From Flavobacterium poyangense (GTDB lineage Bacteria; Bacteroidota; Bacteroidia; Flavobacteriales; Flavobacteriaceae): 64,000 nucleotides of DNA. Under the pieces are notes generated by a model. It did no database searches, had not been told where the DNA came from, and saw nothing but the letters and a program-made list of their open reading frames with translations. Shown piece after piece: positions 1-10,400 of this stretch (the stretch's first letter is position 1; the number at the start of each line of letters is the position of its first letter). Made by a program: the position numbers and the translations under genes. The DNA lies in assembly GCF_011751075.1 (NCBI RefSeq), contig NZ_JAALLN010000010.1, positions 83,040-147,039 on the forward strand, read 5' to 3'.

Positions 1-234
1 GACTACATTAAACAGAATAGTCATTTACCTGAAATTCCTTCTGCCAAAGAAATTGAGCAAAATGGACTTATGCTTGCTGAAATGAATATGAGTTTATTGA
101 AGAAAATTGAAGAACTAACCCTTTACAGCATTGAGCAAAACAAAAAAATTGAGGCGCAGGCTAAAGAAATTGAAACCTTAAAAAACTTAGTTTTGAGAGT
201 TACTAAACTTGAAAATGAATTAGCTCGAAAATAA
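1..234 (+). CDS. Tail-fibre-like protein, C-terminal end (partial)
   Basis: An open frame enters from the left edge and ends with TAA at 232-234, giving the last 77 residues of a larger protein. The segment starts DYIKQNSHLPEIPSAKEI and continues into a Lys/Glu-rich coiled coil. Bacteroidota proteins annotated as tail fibre domain proteins often end this way, with a short intramolecular-chaperone-like motif followed by a trimerising helix. The start and main body lie outside the window, so function is unknown. It stops 7 bp before the next gene and may be cotranscribed with it, but its content does not tie it to secretion. Confidence 0.6.
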   Translation, partial: DYIKQNSHLPEIPSAKEIEQNGLMLAEMNMSLLKKIEELTLYSIEQNKKIEAQAKEIETLKNLVLRVTKLENELARK

Positions 235-241
235 AAGAGTA

Positions 242-727
242 ATGAAGAATAAAAAAAACATTTACATCCTGTTACCAATCGTTTTATTCGTTTGGGGAGC
301 TGTCTTGTATCAGATTTTTTCGTTTACCGATACAGACGAAATTACTGCTGCCGACATCCCCGAATTTACCATAAAACCGCTTAAGGTAAAAGAAAGGCAA
401 TCTATTGTTATTGATGTTAACTACAGAGACCCTTTCTTAGGAAAAATGTATACCCCACAAACCGTTTCAAAGCCAAAATCAGGAGCTACTTCCGTAAAAA
501 AAACTCCAAAAGTGCAAGAAACTTTAGTGTGGCCCGTAATTCTTTATAAAGGAATGATTTCTGATACTAAAGACAAAAACAAGATCTTTATGTTGGTTAT
601 TGACGGACAAAATCATTATATGAAAATTGGAGATACCGCTAATGAAATCTATTTAAAAAACGGAGATAAAGAATCTGTTTATGTCAAATACAAAGGAAAT
701 TTGAACCTAATAATGCTTCAGGATTGA
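242..727 (+). CDS. GspC/PilP-like inner-membrane protein of a type II secretion-like system
   Basis: 161 aa. One transmembrane helix spans about residues 7-25, followed by a periplasmic part. YRDPF near residue 60 resembles the short motif in PilP/GspC linkers, and a small beta-rich C-terminal domain (about 95-160) resembles a GspC homology region. Such proteins link the inner-membrane platform to the secretin. It is the first of five overlapping genes: its TGA overlaps the TTG start of the next gene by 4 bp. The family call rests on topology, motif and context rather than strong similarity. Confidence 0.5.
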   Translation: MKNKKNIYILLPIVLFVWGAVLYQIFSFTDTDEITAADIPEFTIKPLKVKERQSIVIDVNYRDPFLGKMYTPQTVSKPKSGATSVKKTPKVQETLVWPVILYKGMISDTKDKNKIFMLVIDGQNHYMKIGDTANEIYLKNGDKESVYVKYKGNLNLIMLQD

Positions 728-2007
728 AACTAAAATTAAAACTAAAGTCCGGAGCTTTACAATTTACGGTATTTATAGCCGTACTAATTGCTTTGCTGTT
801 GACTGGCTTAATTTTGTATGCCTATACTTTTATTTACATGAAAGAACAATCTAAAGGAGCGATTGAAAACATACAATTCTGCGATGCAGGAATACAATCC
901 TTATTAGAGCAACAGGAATTTAATACAGATACGATTCAATTGAATTTTATTAAAAAAGAAAACCAAACCGTTAAAACACATTTGTCACAGTGGGGTGTTT
1001 TCGAAAAAGGAATCGTCATTTCTCAATTCAGAAAAAAGAAATTTACCAAAACGGCCATAATAGGCTCCTTGATTCGTGCGGAAGAATCTCCTACCCTCTA
1101 TTTACAGGAAACGTATAATGCATTAACAGTTGTTGGCAATACGGTCATTCGTGGTATCGCCTGTCTTCCTCTGCAAGGGGTAAGTTCCGGTTATATAGCC
1201 GGAAACAGTTATTATGGCTCTCAACTTATTTATGGAACCATAAAAAAAAGTACAAAAGAATTACCGCAACCTAAGAAAAAACTTTTAGAAGTTATTGAAT
1301 ATAATCTGAAACAATACAAACCCGTTACAGAAGACGATTATATTGCTGCAGAAAAAAATCGAATTGTAAATTCTTTTCAGAGTAAAACAAAGGCAATCTA
1401 TTCTGAAAATCCGCTTACAATAGAGAACAAAAATATAGTCGGAAATATTATTATAAAATCTGAAATCTCCATTCAAATTAAAAAAACAGCTCTGTTGAAA
1501 GATGTAATCCTGATTGCACCTGTTATCGAAATTGAAGACGAAACAACGGGTGTTTTTCAGGCCATCGCTTCCAAAAGAATAACCGTTGGAAAAGCGTGCA
1601 AGTTAAGTTATCCGTCTGCCCTGGTTTTATATCAGGATAATAAAAGCCATCCGGATGAAGTTTCTTTAAACCCAATGGATAATAAAATTTTTATTGATAC
1701 CAAATCGGTTGTAAAAGGAAGTATCTGTTACTTTCAAACGAAAACTACACCTGATTTTCAAACACAGCTAACTTTACAAAAAGAAGCAACTATTAAAGGT
1801 CAGGTGTATTGTAATGGCAATCTGGAAATCAAAGGAACTGTCTCAGGATCGGTTCTTACCAAACAGTTTTTAGCCAATGAATCGGGGTCTATTTTTGTGA
1901 ATCATATTTATAATGCCACCATCGAAAATCAAAATGTACCCAATATTTATGGCGGAATACCATTAGAGCAGGAACAACCTAAAACGATATTGAAATGGTT
2001 GTACTAA
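724..2007 (+). CDS. PilX-like pilus-assembly protein with bactofilin-like C-terminal region
   Basis: 427 aa, starting at a TTG that overlaps the stop of the upstream gene; no closer in-frame ATG gives a better N-terminus. A hydrophobic helix at about residues 14-36 is followed by a helical stretch, as in PilX/GspK-type minor pilins, but the pseudopilin Glu at +5 is absent. The C-terminal third (about 355-400) has short hydrophobic/Gly repeats such as IKGQVYCNGNLEIKGTV, which recall bactofilin beta-helix rungs. It overlaps the next pseudopilin gene by 13 bp. Probably a structural component of the same pseudopilus. Exact family uncertain. Confidence 0.45.
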   Translation: MKLKLKLKSGALQFTVFIAVLIALLLTGLILYAYTFIYMKEQSKGAIENIQFCDAGIQSLLEQQEFNTDTIQLNFIKKENQTVKTHLSQWGVFEKGIVISQFRKKKFTKTAIIGSLIRAEESPTLYLQETYNALTVVGNTVIRGIACLPLQGVSSGYIAGNSYYGSQLIYGTIKKSTKELPQPKKKLLEVIEYNLKQYKPVTEDDYIAAEKNRIVNSFQSKTKAIYSENPLTIENKNIVGNIIIKSEISIQIKKTALLKDVILIAPVIEIEDETTGVFQAIASKRITVGKACKLSYPSALVLYQDNKSHPDEVSLNPMDNKIFIDTKSVVKGSICYFQTKTTPDFQTQLTLQKEATIKGQVYCNGNLEIKGTVSGSVLTKQFLANESGSIFVNHIYNATIENQNVPNIYGGIPLEQEQPKTILKWLY

Positions 2008-2339
2008 AAAAAATAAAATCGGCCACTTTAATTGAAGCGCTTGTTGCTACGGTACTGATCGTGATAGTATTTGTTATTGCAAGTCTGATACTCAACAATC
2101 TGGTCCTAAATACTTTTTCAAAAAACACACATGGTATTGAGAATCGTATCAACGAATTGGCTTATGAAATGCAGCACAATCCCCTAAGGTTACCTTACCA
2201 GGAAACCTATAAAAACTGGGAAATCACGATACACCAAGAAAAAATACAATCCAGATTCATACTTGTTATTGAAGCAGAAAATAAGGAGCGTAAAAAAGAA
2301 ATAACCAAACAATTAGTCGTATGGGAACAGGTAAAATAA
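1995..2339 (+). CDS. Type II secretion pseudopilin (minor)
   Basis: 114 aa. The N-terminus shows a type IV prepilin signal: a short basic leader (KKIKS), then ATLIEA with Glu at +5 after the predicted cleavage site, and a hydrophobic helix of about 20 residues. A prepilin peptidase would cleave after Ser and methylate the new N-terminus. The rest is a short soluble domain, small for a GspG major pseudopilin, so a minor (GspI/J-like) role is more likely. It overlaps the upstream gene by 13 bp and the downstream gene by 19 bp, which indicates translational coupling. Confidence 0.7.
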   Translation: MVVLKKIKSATLIEALVATVLIVIVFVIASLILNNLVLNTFSKNTHGIENRINELAYEMQHNPLRLPYQETYKNWEITIHQEKIQSRFILVIEAENKERKKEITKQLVVWEQVK

Positions 2340-2797
2340 AATCATTTACACTTTCTGAATTACTGATTGTAATGATTATTACGGCTATAGTTGTAGGTAT
2401 GGCCTTTAGCGTTTTGCGTTTGGTTCAAAAACAAATTCATACGATTCAGACCAATTTTGACAAAAGCAGTACATTGGCGCTTTTCGAGCAAAAGCTGTGG
2501 CAGGATTTTAATGAACCTCATGCGATAACAGGTAACAAACAAAAACAATTTGTAGTAATGCTTTCAGAGACAGATACGGTAACCTATTCTTTTCACGAGC
2601 ATTATACCTTGCGAAATAAGGATACTATTCCGTTGAAACTTACGCTGCAAAAACTGCTTTTTAGCGGGAAAGAAATACAAGATGGAGACATAGACGCAAT
2701 ACAAATTTCTGCGGCAACAACACTGCCCGATTATGAAATTTTTGTCTCCAAAAAAAATGATATAACCTTTTTTATGAATCGAGAAGATGGCCTTTAA
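2321..2797 (+). CDS. Type II secretion pseudopilin (GspJ/GspH-like)
   Basis: 158 aa. The leader KIKS is followed by FTLSELLIVM, a textbook prepilin cleavage/methylation site with Glu at +5 and a hydrophobic helix running to about residue 33. A soluble beta-rich domain follows. In T2SS and type IV pilus machines such proteins polymerise into a periplasmic pseudopilus and need a prepilin peptidase, which is not encoded in this window. Two pseudopilins next to GspF support the secretion assignment. Overlaps neighbours by 19 and 11 bp. Confidence 0.75.
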   Translation: MGTGKIKSFTLSELLIVMIITAIVVGMAFSVLRLVQKQIHTIQTNFDKSSTLALFEQKLWQDFNEPHAITGNKQKQFVVMLSETDTVTYSFHEHYTLRNKDTIPLKLTLQKLLFSGKEIQDGDIDAIQISAATTLPDYEIFVSKKNDITFFMNREDGL

Positions 2798-3923
2798 AAT
2801 AGAAAACAGCACGATAAAAAAAGGGACTCCAACCCAAAAAACAAACAGTATTGAAGACTTACTGAAAAAAGAAATCACTCTTTTTGGCGATTCTTTCAAT
2901 AACAAAAAGAAACAGGCATTCTATCAGGAACTGGCTGTTTTACTAAAAGCCGGAATCACTTTTAAAGAAGGATTGTCACTCCTTATCGAATCTATGAAGA
3001 AAAAAGCCGATAAAGAGTTACTACAATCGATATTGACTCAGGTGGTAAACGGGAAACCTTTTTCTGATGCGCTGTCGGGCTCCAAATCATTTACCGAATA
3101 CGAATACTACTCCATTCAGATTGGAGAAGAAACAGGAACTACTGCACAGGTTTGTTTTGAACTAGGGCATTTTTTTGAACGCAAAAACGAACAGAAACGA
3201 ATTATTATTGCAGCCCTCACCTATCCTTCAATTGTACTAAGCACGGCTGTTTTGGTTGTTGTTTTTATGTTGAGTTATGTCGTGCCAATGTTTCAGGATA
3301 TTTTCAAGCAAAACAATATGGAACTTCCGTTTCTGACGCAAGTAATTGTCAAACTATCCGTTTTAACCAAAACCTTTGGCTTGTATTTCTTTCTGGCTGT
3401 TGTAGCTTTTATTTTTTCGACACAGTTTTTCAAAGACAATCCCAAATACAAAAAGACACTTCATTATTTCCTAATCAAAATTCCCATCATTGGCCCTTTT
3501 ATGACCAAAGTATATCTGGCACAGTTTACACAGGCGGTAACTTTGCTAACTACCGCCAAAGTCCCACTATTGAACAGTATACAGATGGTAAAAAAAATGA
3601 TTCGTTTTGTCCCTTTGCAGGAAGCACTCGAAAAAGTGGAAGAAAGCATCTTAAAAGGAAACAGTTTGAGTTCAAGTCTAAAAAACACTCCCCTTTTTGA
3701 TAACCGTATCATCTCGCTCGTAAAAGTCGCCGAAGAAACTAACCAAACCGAATATGTCTTCAAACAACTCAGCGAACAATACAATCAGGAAGTGGTACAG
3801 CAATCTAAAATTATGACAACCGTTTTAGAGCCTTTTATTATTCTTTTTGTTGGGGTTCTTGTTGCGGTATTGCTGGTGGCTATGTATTTACCCATGTTTC
3901 AATTGAGTAGTGCGATTGGGTGA
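2787..3923 (+). CDS. gspF: GspF/PilC-family inner-membrane platform protein
   Basis: 378 aa, a normal length for the family. Two repeats of the T2SSF domain can be seen (about residues 50-175 and 250-375), separated and followed by membrane helices near 155-175, 205-225 and 350-370. The first repeat begins with FYQELAVLLKAGITF, typical of PilC/GspF. The protein couples the assembly ATPase to pseudopilus growth. No GspE ATPase or GspD secretin lies in the window, so the machine must be completed by genes elsewhere. Last gene of the overlapping group; 138 bp of noncoding DNA follows. Confidence 0.85.
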   Translation: MAFKIENSTIKKGTPTQKTNSIEDLLKKEITLFGDSFNNKKKQAFYQELAVLLKAGITFKEGLSLLIESMKKKADKELLQSILTQVVNGKPFSDALSGSKSFTEYEYYSIQIGEETGTTAQVCFELGHFFERKNEQKRIIIAALTYPSIVLSTAVLVVVFMLSYVVPMFQDIFKQNNMELPFLTQVIVKLSVLTKTFGLYFFLAVVAFIFSTQFFKDNPKYKKTLHYFLIKIPIIGPFMTKVYLAQFTQAVTLLTTAKVPLLNSIQMVKKMIRFVPLQEALEKVEESILKGNSLSSSLKNTPLFDNRIISLVKVAEETNQTEYVFKQLSEQYNQEVVQQSKIMTTVLEPFIILFVGVLVAVLLVAMYLPMFQLSSAIG

Positions 3924-4005
3924 TATTTTGCAAGGCAAAACACTAAAAATATATTTTCGTAGTAATTCAATATATTTCTGAAACATTTCAAAAATAAATT
4001 AAATT

Positions 4006-4013
4006 TACATTTG
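4006..4013 (+). promoter_or_regulatory. Probable flavobacterial promoter (-7 TACATTTG)
   Basis: TACATTTG matches the Bacteroidota -7 consensus TAnnTTTG and lies 48 bp before the ATG of the first RHS gene. No clear TTG at -33 is visible, so strength is unknown. Confidence 0.5.
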
Positions 4014-4061
4014 TATTTTCTTACAAATATTAAAAATCAATAACTAACCTAAATTATAAAT

Positions 4062-7000
4062 ATGCTTAAAAATAATGCTTTCGTAACATTTCTTATAATG
4101 TTATTTGTAAACCACTTAAGTGCCCAGGTAACAAAGGACATTCCTAATTATTTTCCTGTAAGTCCAAATGCTGCATCCTTTGCTAAGCAGGGTTTATATC
4201 CTGTGGATTATTATACCGGAAAGCTTAATATTAGTATCCCAATTTATACCATCAAGACCAAAGAACTAACTGTTCCCCTTTCGCTTAGTTACAATACTTC
4301 TGGAATACAACTCAACCAAACAGCTACTTGGGTTGGATTAGGATGGAACTTAGATGCTGGTGGTGCCATAGTAAGAAATGTAAAAGGTATTCCGGATTCT
4401 GGAGCACCAATAGTCAACTTACGAGATAATTTTTCATTTACTAAAGAAAATTACAAATCGCTATATCAAATGCAAAATGGGGAGAAGGACACTGCACCGG
4501 ACGAATACATTATTAGCGCCCCTGGCTTATCCGGTTCTTTCTACTTTGATCCATTAAATCCTACTATTATATTGTTTAGAGATTTTCAAAACACAAAAGT
4601 TACAGTAATTGATCAACCTTATAATGGGTCTAATAGTCTAGAGTTAAGAAGTTTTCAGGTCGTAAAAGATGATGGAACGACTTACATATTTGGAGAAAGT
4701 GCTCCTGGAGGAAAAGCAACAGAACAAACCTATAGACATGGCAATGCGAGTTTGAATTGTGCCACAGTTTGGTACCTTACTAAAATAATTTCTGCTAATG
4801 GTAAAGAAGAAATTTCATTCGCTTATAAAACTATTGATAGTATTGATTATCCTGTAATGACAAGTGAGAGTTTACGGCATGAAGGACCTACACCAAGTAT
4901 TGTTGCTGATTATCCTTCCGGTTTTTCTCAAATTAAAAAATGCTTTTTGCAATCAATATCCTTTGCTAATGGGAGAATTGATTTTATATCAACTCTTGAT
5001 AGGCAAGATTTGGTACTAGATTACAAACTAAACTCAATAGAAATTTTTTCTGTTACTAATGGTACAAATAAGCTTATTCAAAAATCCAGTTTTACATATG
5101 ATTATTATAGTAGCGGAACTGTGACAGATACGTCAGATCCATTCTGGCAAGATACCAGAATACAAGCTAGCAAAGGCACCTTTTTAAGATTAAAAGAATT
5201 AGTAAATAATAATACTAACACAAAGCATACTTTTGTATATAATTCTACTTACCTGAAACCAAGGGGATCAACGGCGCAAGATTATTGGGGGTATATGAAT
5301 ACAAATACAGGATCATTAATCCCTCCAACCACAATGGATATCCCAAATGGTGTTCCTGGAACTGATTATACGATTAATTTTGGTACAGGAGAAAGAAAGG
5401 CAGATGAAAACCAAATGAAAGCCGGAATCCTTGAAAGGATTAATTATCCCGAAGGAGGATACACAATTTTTGAATATGAAGCCAACAGGTATATTAAAGA
5501 TGTAACTTCGACCAACACGATCAATAAATCTTTTACTGTAAGGGCCGATGGAACAGGTGGAAGCTGTAATGTCCATTATGGTGAAGGCATTGTCACAGTT
5601 GGGCCTAACTATATATATGGCAGTGGTAAAATATCTTATTATTTTTCTTCTGCTGAAAATGAAAATGGCCCTAATTCTTATGTTAAATTTGATAATGATG
5701 TTATCTACCGACTTAATTACGATCCCAACTTACGACAATATCCAACATCATCGGGGACTATTGACAATGTAAACGTTTCGGGATTGCTTTTAAAAGCAGC
5801 AGATTTCAGAAGTGGGGTTAACGGACCATCGGGCTGTCCTTTTTTAAATATCACAGCTTCATGGAAAGAATCAGCAGGAACTGTAGTGACTCCTACTACT
5901 TTTCTTGTTGGTGGATTGAGAATAAAATCTATAAAAAATTACCTAAATGGAACTGCTCAGCCCGTAACAGAAAAACAATATACATATGAGCAAGGTGATG
6001 TGCTTAATGTTGAAGGATTGGGTATTTATAAAAGAAAAGTATTAAGCTCGCCTAGTATTATAAAGGCAATATGCTCTTCTTCTGCTCTTTACAATAATAA
6101 CATTGGAAGTGGTCCAAATATAGTTTATGGTAAGGTAACAGAAACAGATATAGCTACAGATCCATTGAATTCAAGCTTAAAAACAGACAATGGAAAAATA
6201 GAGTATTACTATGAAAGAACTGGGCCACAACGTGAAATTGATGTAATGCCTACATTATTTAAACACCCTTCTTATAACATATTTTTAAGTGGTACATTAT
6301 TTCCTTATACAACCTCTATTTCTGATTTTGGTTATTATAAAAATGATTCTTGGAATTATGGTTCTCTTCTAAAAACCACATTTTTGAAAAAAGACCAATC
6401 CAATACTTTTAAAGTGGTTAAAAATATTGACAATACTTATCAAAAACTAATTGAAAAAACAATCTTTACCAACGTTATTTTTAATACAGTATTACCTCCT
6501 TATAATGCATATGAGCAAGGTTTTGTTACAGAACCCTACCAAGGAAATGACACTTATAGTGCGCAGTTTTTTTATTTTACAGGTGGTATTTCTCTTGGCA
6601 AAAAAGTCATTTCCAGTACAATCGAAACAGACTATGATGACAACGAACAGCCCACTACAAAAAAAACGACTACTTATGGTTATGAGAACCCTGCTCACTA
6701 TCAGGTAACAAAAACCGAAATTACCAACAGTAAAGCACAGACCTTAAGAACACAACTAAGTTATCCGCAAGATTTAGTGGCTACGGGTCAGACTGTTGAA
6801 ATGCAAAAATTAATAGCGCAGAACAAAATTGATAAACCTGTTAAAACAGAAACTTTTGTTAACAATGTTCAGACTTCAGAATCGATAACTAAGTACGAAG
6901 AAAATGCTGCCACTGGAGGATTACTATTACCAAAAGAAATCCACTCTTCAAAAGGTGTGGTAGAAACTTTCCCGTTTAGTGATAGCAATCGCAAAGTAAA

Positions 7001-7427
7001 CTTCGATTTATATGATACGGATACTGTTAACGGAACTACAACCGGAAACGGAAACGTTTTGCAATATACGGTTGAGAGCGGAACACCCGTTTCGATTATT
7101 TGGGGTTACAACAAAACACAACCTATTGCTAAGATAGAAAATGCCACTTATGATCAAGTTACTTCCTATGTATCCAATCTCCAAAATATTTCCAATACCG
7201 GAACAGAGGCTGATTTAATAACGGCTTTAAATGCCTTGCGAGCCTCTTTACCAGCTGCCATGGTAACCACTTATACTTATATTCCACTAGTTGGAATAAG
7301 TACCCTCACAGATCCCAAAGGAAATAAAATCACCTATACTTATGATACAGCCGGAAGACTTGAATTTGTAAAAGATGCCGAGGGCAATTTAGTATCTCAA
7401 AACCAATACCGTTACAAAAACCAATAG
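4062..7427 (+). CDS. Secreted RHS-like shell protein, N-terminal partner
   Basis: 1121 aa with a Sec signal peptide (cleavage near LSAQ, about residue 22). The N-terminal 100 residues have a layout known from Bacteroidota RHS-type proteins: GLYPVDYYTGKLNISIPIY, then a WVGLGWNLDAGG motif. The last 60 residues contain an RHS/YD repeat (DPKGNKITYTYDTAGRLEF). RHS repeats form a beta-cocoon that encloses a toxin. This protein ends without a core DPxG motif or toxin and is followed 4 bp later by a second RHS protein that has both. I infer that the two cooperate, perhaps as cocoon halves or cap plus cocoon. Confidence 0.7.
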   Translation: MLKNNAFVTFLIMLFVNHLSAQVTKDIPNYFPVSPNAASFAKQGLYPVDYYTGKLNISIPIYTIKTKELTVPLSLSYNTSGIQLNQTATWVGLGWNLDAGGAIVRNVKGIPDSGAPIVNLRDNFSFTKENYKSLYQMQNGEKDTAPDEYIISAPGLSGSFYFDPLNPTIILFRDFQNTKVTVIDQPYNGSNSLELRSFQVVKDDGTTYIFGESAPGGKATEQTYRHGNASLNCATVWYLTKIISANGKEEISFAYKTIDSIDYPVMTSESLRHEGPTPSIVADYPSGFSQIKKCFLQSISFANGRIDFISTLDRQDLVLDYKLNSIEIFSVTNGTNKLIQKSSFTYDYYSSGTVTDTSDPFWQDTRIQASKGTFLRLKELVNNNTNTKHTFVYNSTYLKPRGSTAQDYWGYMNTNTGSLIPPTTMDIPNGVPGTDYTINFGTGERKADENQMKAGILERINYPEGGYTIFEYEANRYIKDVTSTNTINKSFTVRADGTGGSCNVHYGEGIVTVGPNYIYGSGKISYYFSSAENENGPNSYVKFDNDVIYRLNYDPNLRQYPTSSGTIDNVNVSGLLLKAADFRSGVNGPSGCPFLNITASWKESAGTVVTPTTFLVGGLRIKSIKNYLNGTAQPVTEKQYTYEQGDVLNVEGLGIYKRKVLSSPSIIKAICSSSALYNNNIGSGPNIVYGKVTETDIATDPLNSSLKTDNGKIEYYYERTGPQREIDVMPTLFKHPSYNIFLSGTLFPYTTSISDFGYYKNDSWNYGSLLKTTFLKKDQSNTFKVVKNIDNTYQKLIEKTIFTNVIFNTVLPPYNAYEQGFVTEPYQGNDTYSAQFFYFTGGISLGKKVISSTIETDYDDNEQPTTKKTTTYGYENPAHYQVTKTEITNSKAQTLRTQLSYPQDLVATGQTVEMQKLIAQNKIDKPVKTETFVNNVQTSESITKYEENAATGGLLLPKEIHSSKGVVETFPFSDSNRKVNFDLYDTDTVNGTTTGNGNVLQYTVESGTPVSIIWGYNKTQPIAKIENATYDQVTSYVSNLQNISNTGTEADLITALNALRASLPAAMVTTYTYIPLVGISTLTDPKGNKITYTYDTAGRLEFVKDAEGNLVSQNQYRYKNQ

Positions 7428-7431
7428 TACA

Positions 7432-10400
7432 ATGAAATATATTCTAAAACAATTTACCCTTTTATTGGTTTTAATAACATCAAAATCAATTGCACAAACA
7501 CCGGCTACGATAACCAAAGGCGCCGGATATACTGTAACAGCAAGCGATACTCTTATCGCTACACAAAGTATCACTTTAGGGCCGGGTGTCTGGATAAAAT
7601 CCGGAAGTAAATTTTTGGCTACTGTTAATTCGGATACTTATATTCCTTTAAATTTATCAAAAGAGAATTACATCTTTACCCGAACATTCCAAACTGCTAT
7701 GACTTCGGTTTCGGGAATCTCTAATAATAAAGATGTTCAGGAATCGATTACTTATTTTGATGGACTTGGAAGGCCCATGCAAAGTATCGCTATTAAAGCA
7801 TCGCCAGGTAAACAGGATATTGTAACCCATGTTGACTATGATGGTTTTGGCAGACAAACTAAAGACTATCTGCCTTATTTGGATCCTGTAGTTGCTATTG
7901 CCTCTTATAGAACAGGTGCAGCGGCAAAAACCGATGCGTATTATATCTCTAATTACGCTGCAGATATCAACAGTGCATTGCCTAATCCTTTTTCAGAGAA
8001 AAAATTGGAAGATTCTCCTTTAAATCGTGTTTTGTTACAGGCAGCCCCCGGTAGTGCCTGGGCTCTAAATTCGGGACATGAGATAAAACTGGATTATCAG
8101 ACCAATGTTGCTGAAGATAAGGTAAAACTATTTGATGCAACAACAACTTGGAATGCTGCTTTGGGCATATACGATATTACTTTGGGGAATAGTACGGGAA
8201 CGACCTTCTACGACATCAATCAGCTTTACAAAACAATTACAAAAGATGAAAATAGGACTTCAGGACACCATAATACCACCGAAGAATTTAAAGATAAAGA
8301 AGGCAGAACTGTCCTTAAAAAAACATACGGTGTTTCTGTGGTTAATGGCACAGCTGTAAGTACCGCACATGAAACTTATTATGTATATGATATATATGGA
8401 AATTTAACTTACGTACTGCCTCCTAAAGCAGATGGAGTTATTACCCCCGCAATACTGAATGACCTTTGTTATCAATACAAATACGACGACCGCAACCGAC
8501 TGATAGAAAAGAAATTGCCAGGAAAAGACTGGGAGTATATCGTATACGATAAACTCGATAGACCAGTGTTAACCCAAGATGCAAATTTAAAAGCACTCAA
8601 CAAATGGATGTTTACCAAATATGATACTTTTAGCAGACCCGTTTATACAGGAGAATATACCAATGCTACTCAAACGACAAGAATTGCAGTACAAACTTTG
8701 GCCAATACTGCCTCAGTTTTATTTGAAAACAAACAGGCTAGTCCTTTGACAATTAATGGGACAAGTGTAAATTATTCCAATAATGCCTTTCCAAATACAG
8801 GAACAGATTTATTTACTATAAATTATTATGATGATTACCTCCATATTGATTTAGATGGAGGAACAGCAGTAGCTTCCTATGGTATAACACCCATTACAAA
8901 TGCTAAGGGATTGAATACTTGTACCAAAGTTCGCATTTTAGGCACTACAAATTGGACGACTACTGTTAATTATTATGATGTTAAAGGACGACCTATTTAT
9001 AATTACAGTAAGAATAATTACTTAACTGCTACAAGTACGGCAAAAATAAAGTTTGATTTTACAGGTAAAATACTAGAGACAACCAGTACACATAAAAAAG
9101 GAAATGATGCTTTAATAACATTGGTAGATGTTTATACTTATGATCATGCGGGGCGTTTATTGACACAAAAACAAACCATCAACAATCAGGTTCAGGAAGT
9201 AATTGTGAGTAATACCTATGATAATTTAGGGCAATTGTTAACAAAAGGAGTGGGTGGTAAAGTCACGCAATCACGTCTTCAGCAGGTAGATTATGGTTAC
9301 AATATTAGAGGCTGGCTTAAAAACATTAACAATGTAGCTACAATTGGAACCGATTTATTTGCTTTTCAGCTCAATTACAATACTCCTACTACAGGAACAC
9401 CATTGTTTAATGGCAATATCAGTCAGACATTTTGGAAAACGGCCAATACAGACAGCAGTTTAAAAAATTACACCTATAGTTATGATGCCTTAAACAGATT
9501 GACACAAGCTACAGATAATGCGGGAAGATACAATGAAAGTTTGAGTTATGACAAAAATGGGAATATTATGAGTATTCTCAGATTAGGGAATACCAACCCA
9601 ACCGCTGCCACATTTGGCACTATTGATAACCTCTCTTATACGTATGATAATGGAAATAAACTAACAAAAGTAGAAGATGCATCAGGAAGTACGGAAGGAT
9701 TTAAAAACGGAAGCAACACCACTATTGAGTATACGTACGATAGTAACGGCAATATGAAAACCGATGCCAACAAAGCAATCTCTGCTATAACTTATAACTA
9801 TCTAAATTTACCAACAAAAGTTACTTTAGGAACTGGAAGTATCGATTATGTATATGACGCCACGGGAGTAAAACAACGAAAAACGATAAGTACGGGAGGT
9901 AGTACTGATTATGTAGGTAATTTTATTTATGAAGATACTGTTCTTAAACAATTTGCACAACCCGAAGGATATGTAGTTAAAAATAATGGCATTTTTAGTT
10001 ATATTTACCAATACAAAGATCATCTAGGTAATATTCGTTTAAGTTATCAGGATAAAGACAATAATGGTACGGTTAATACGTCCGAAATTGTTCAGGAGAA
10101 CAACTATTACCCTTTTGGATTATTGCACAAAGGATATAATGCCACTGTAAATGGCGTGGATAACAAATATAAGTATAATGGAAAAGAACTTCAGGATGAG
10201 TTAGGACTTAATATGTATGCAATGGATATGCGTCAATATGACCCGACAATTGCACGATGGATAGTTCAAGATCCAATAGTACATCACAGCCAATCACCTT
10301 ATAGTGCATTCAATGGAAATCCTATTTATTGGGCTGATCCTAGTGGTCTGGCTGGTGAGCATTACGATTTTAAAAGAGGAGGATACTTTAATAGCAAAGG

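Noticed and set aside
2564..2905. 113-codon minus-strand frame over the pseudopilin gene
   Set aside because: Overlaps two well-supported plus-strand genes and has no domain.
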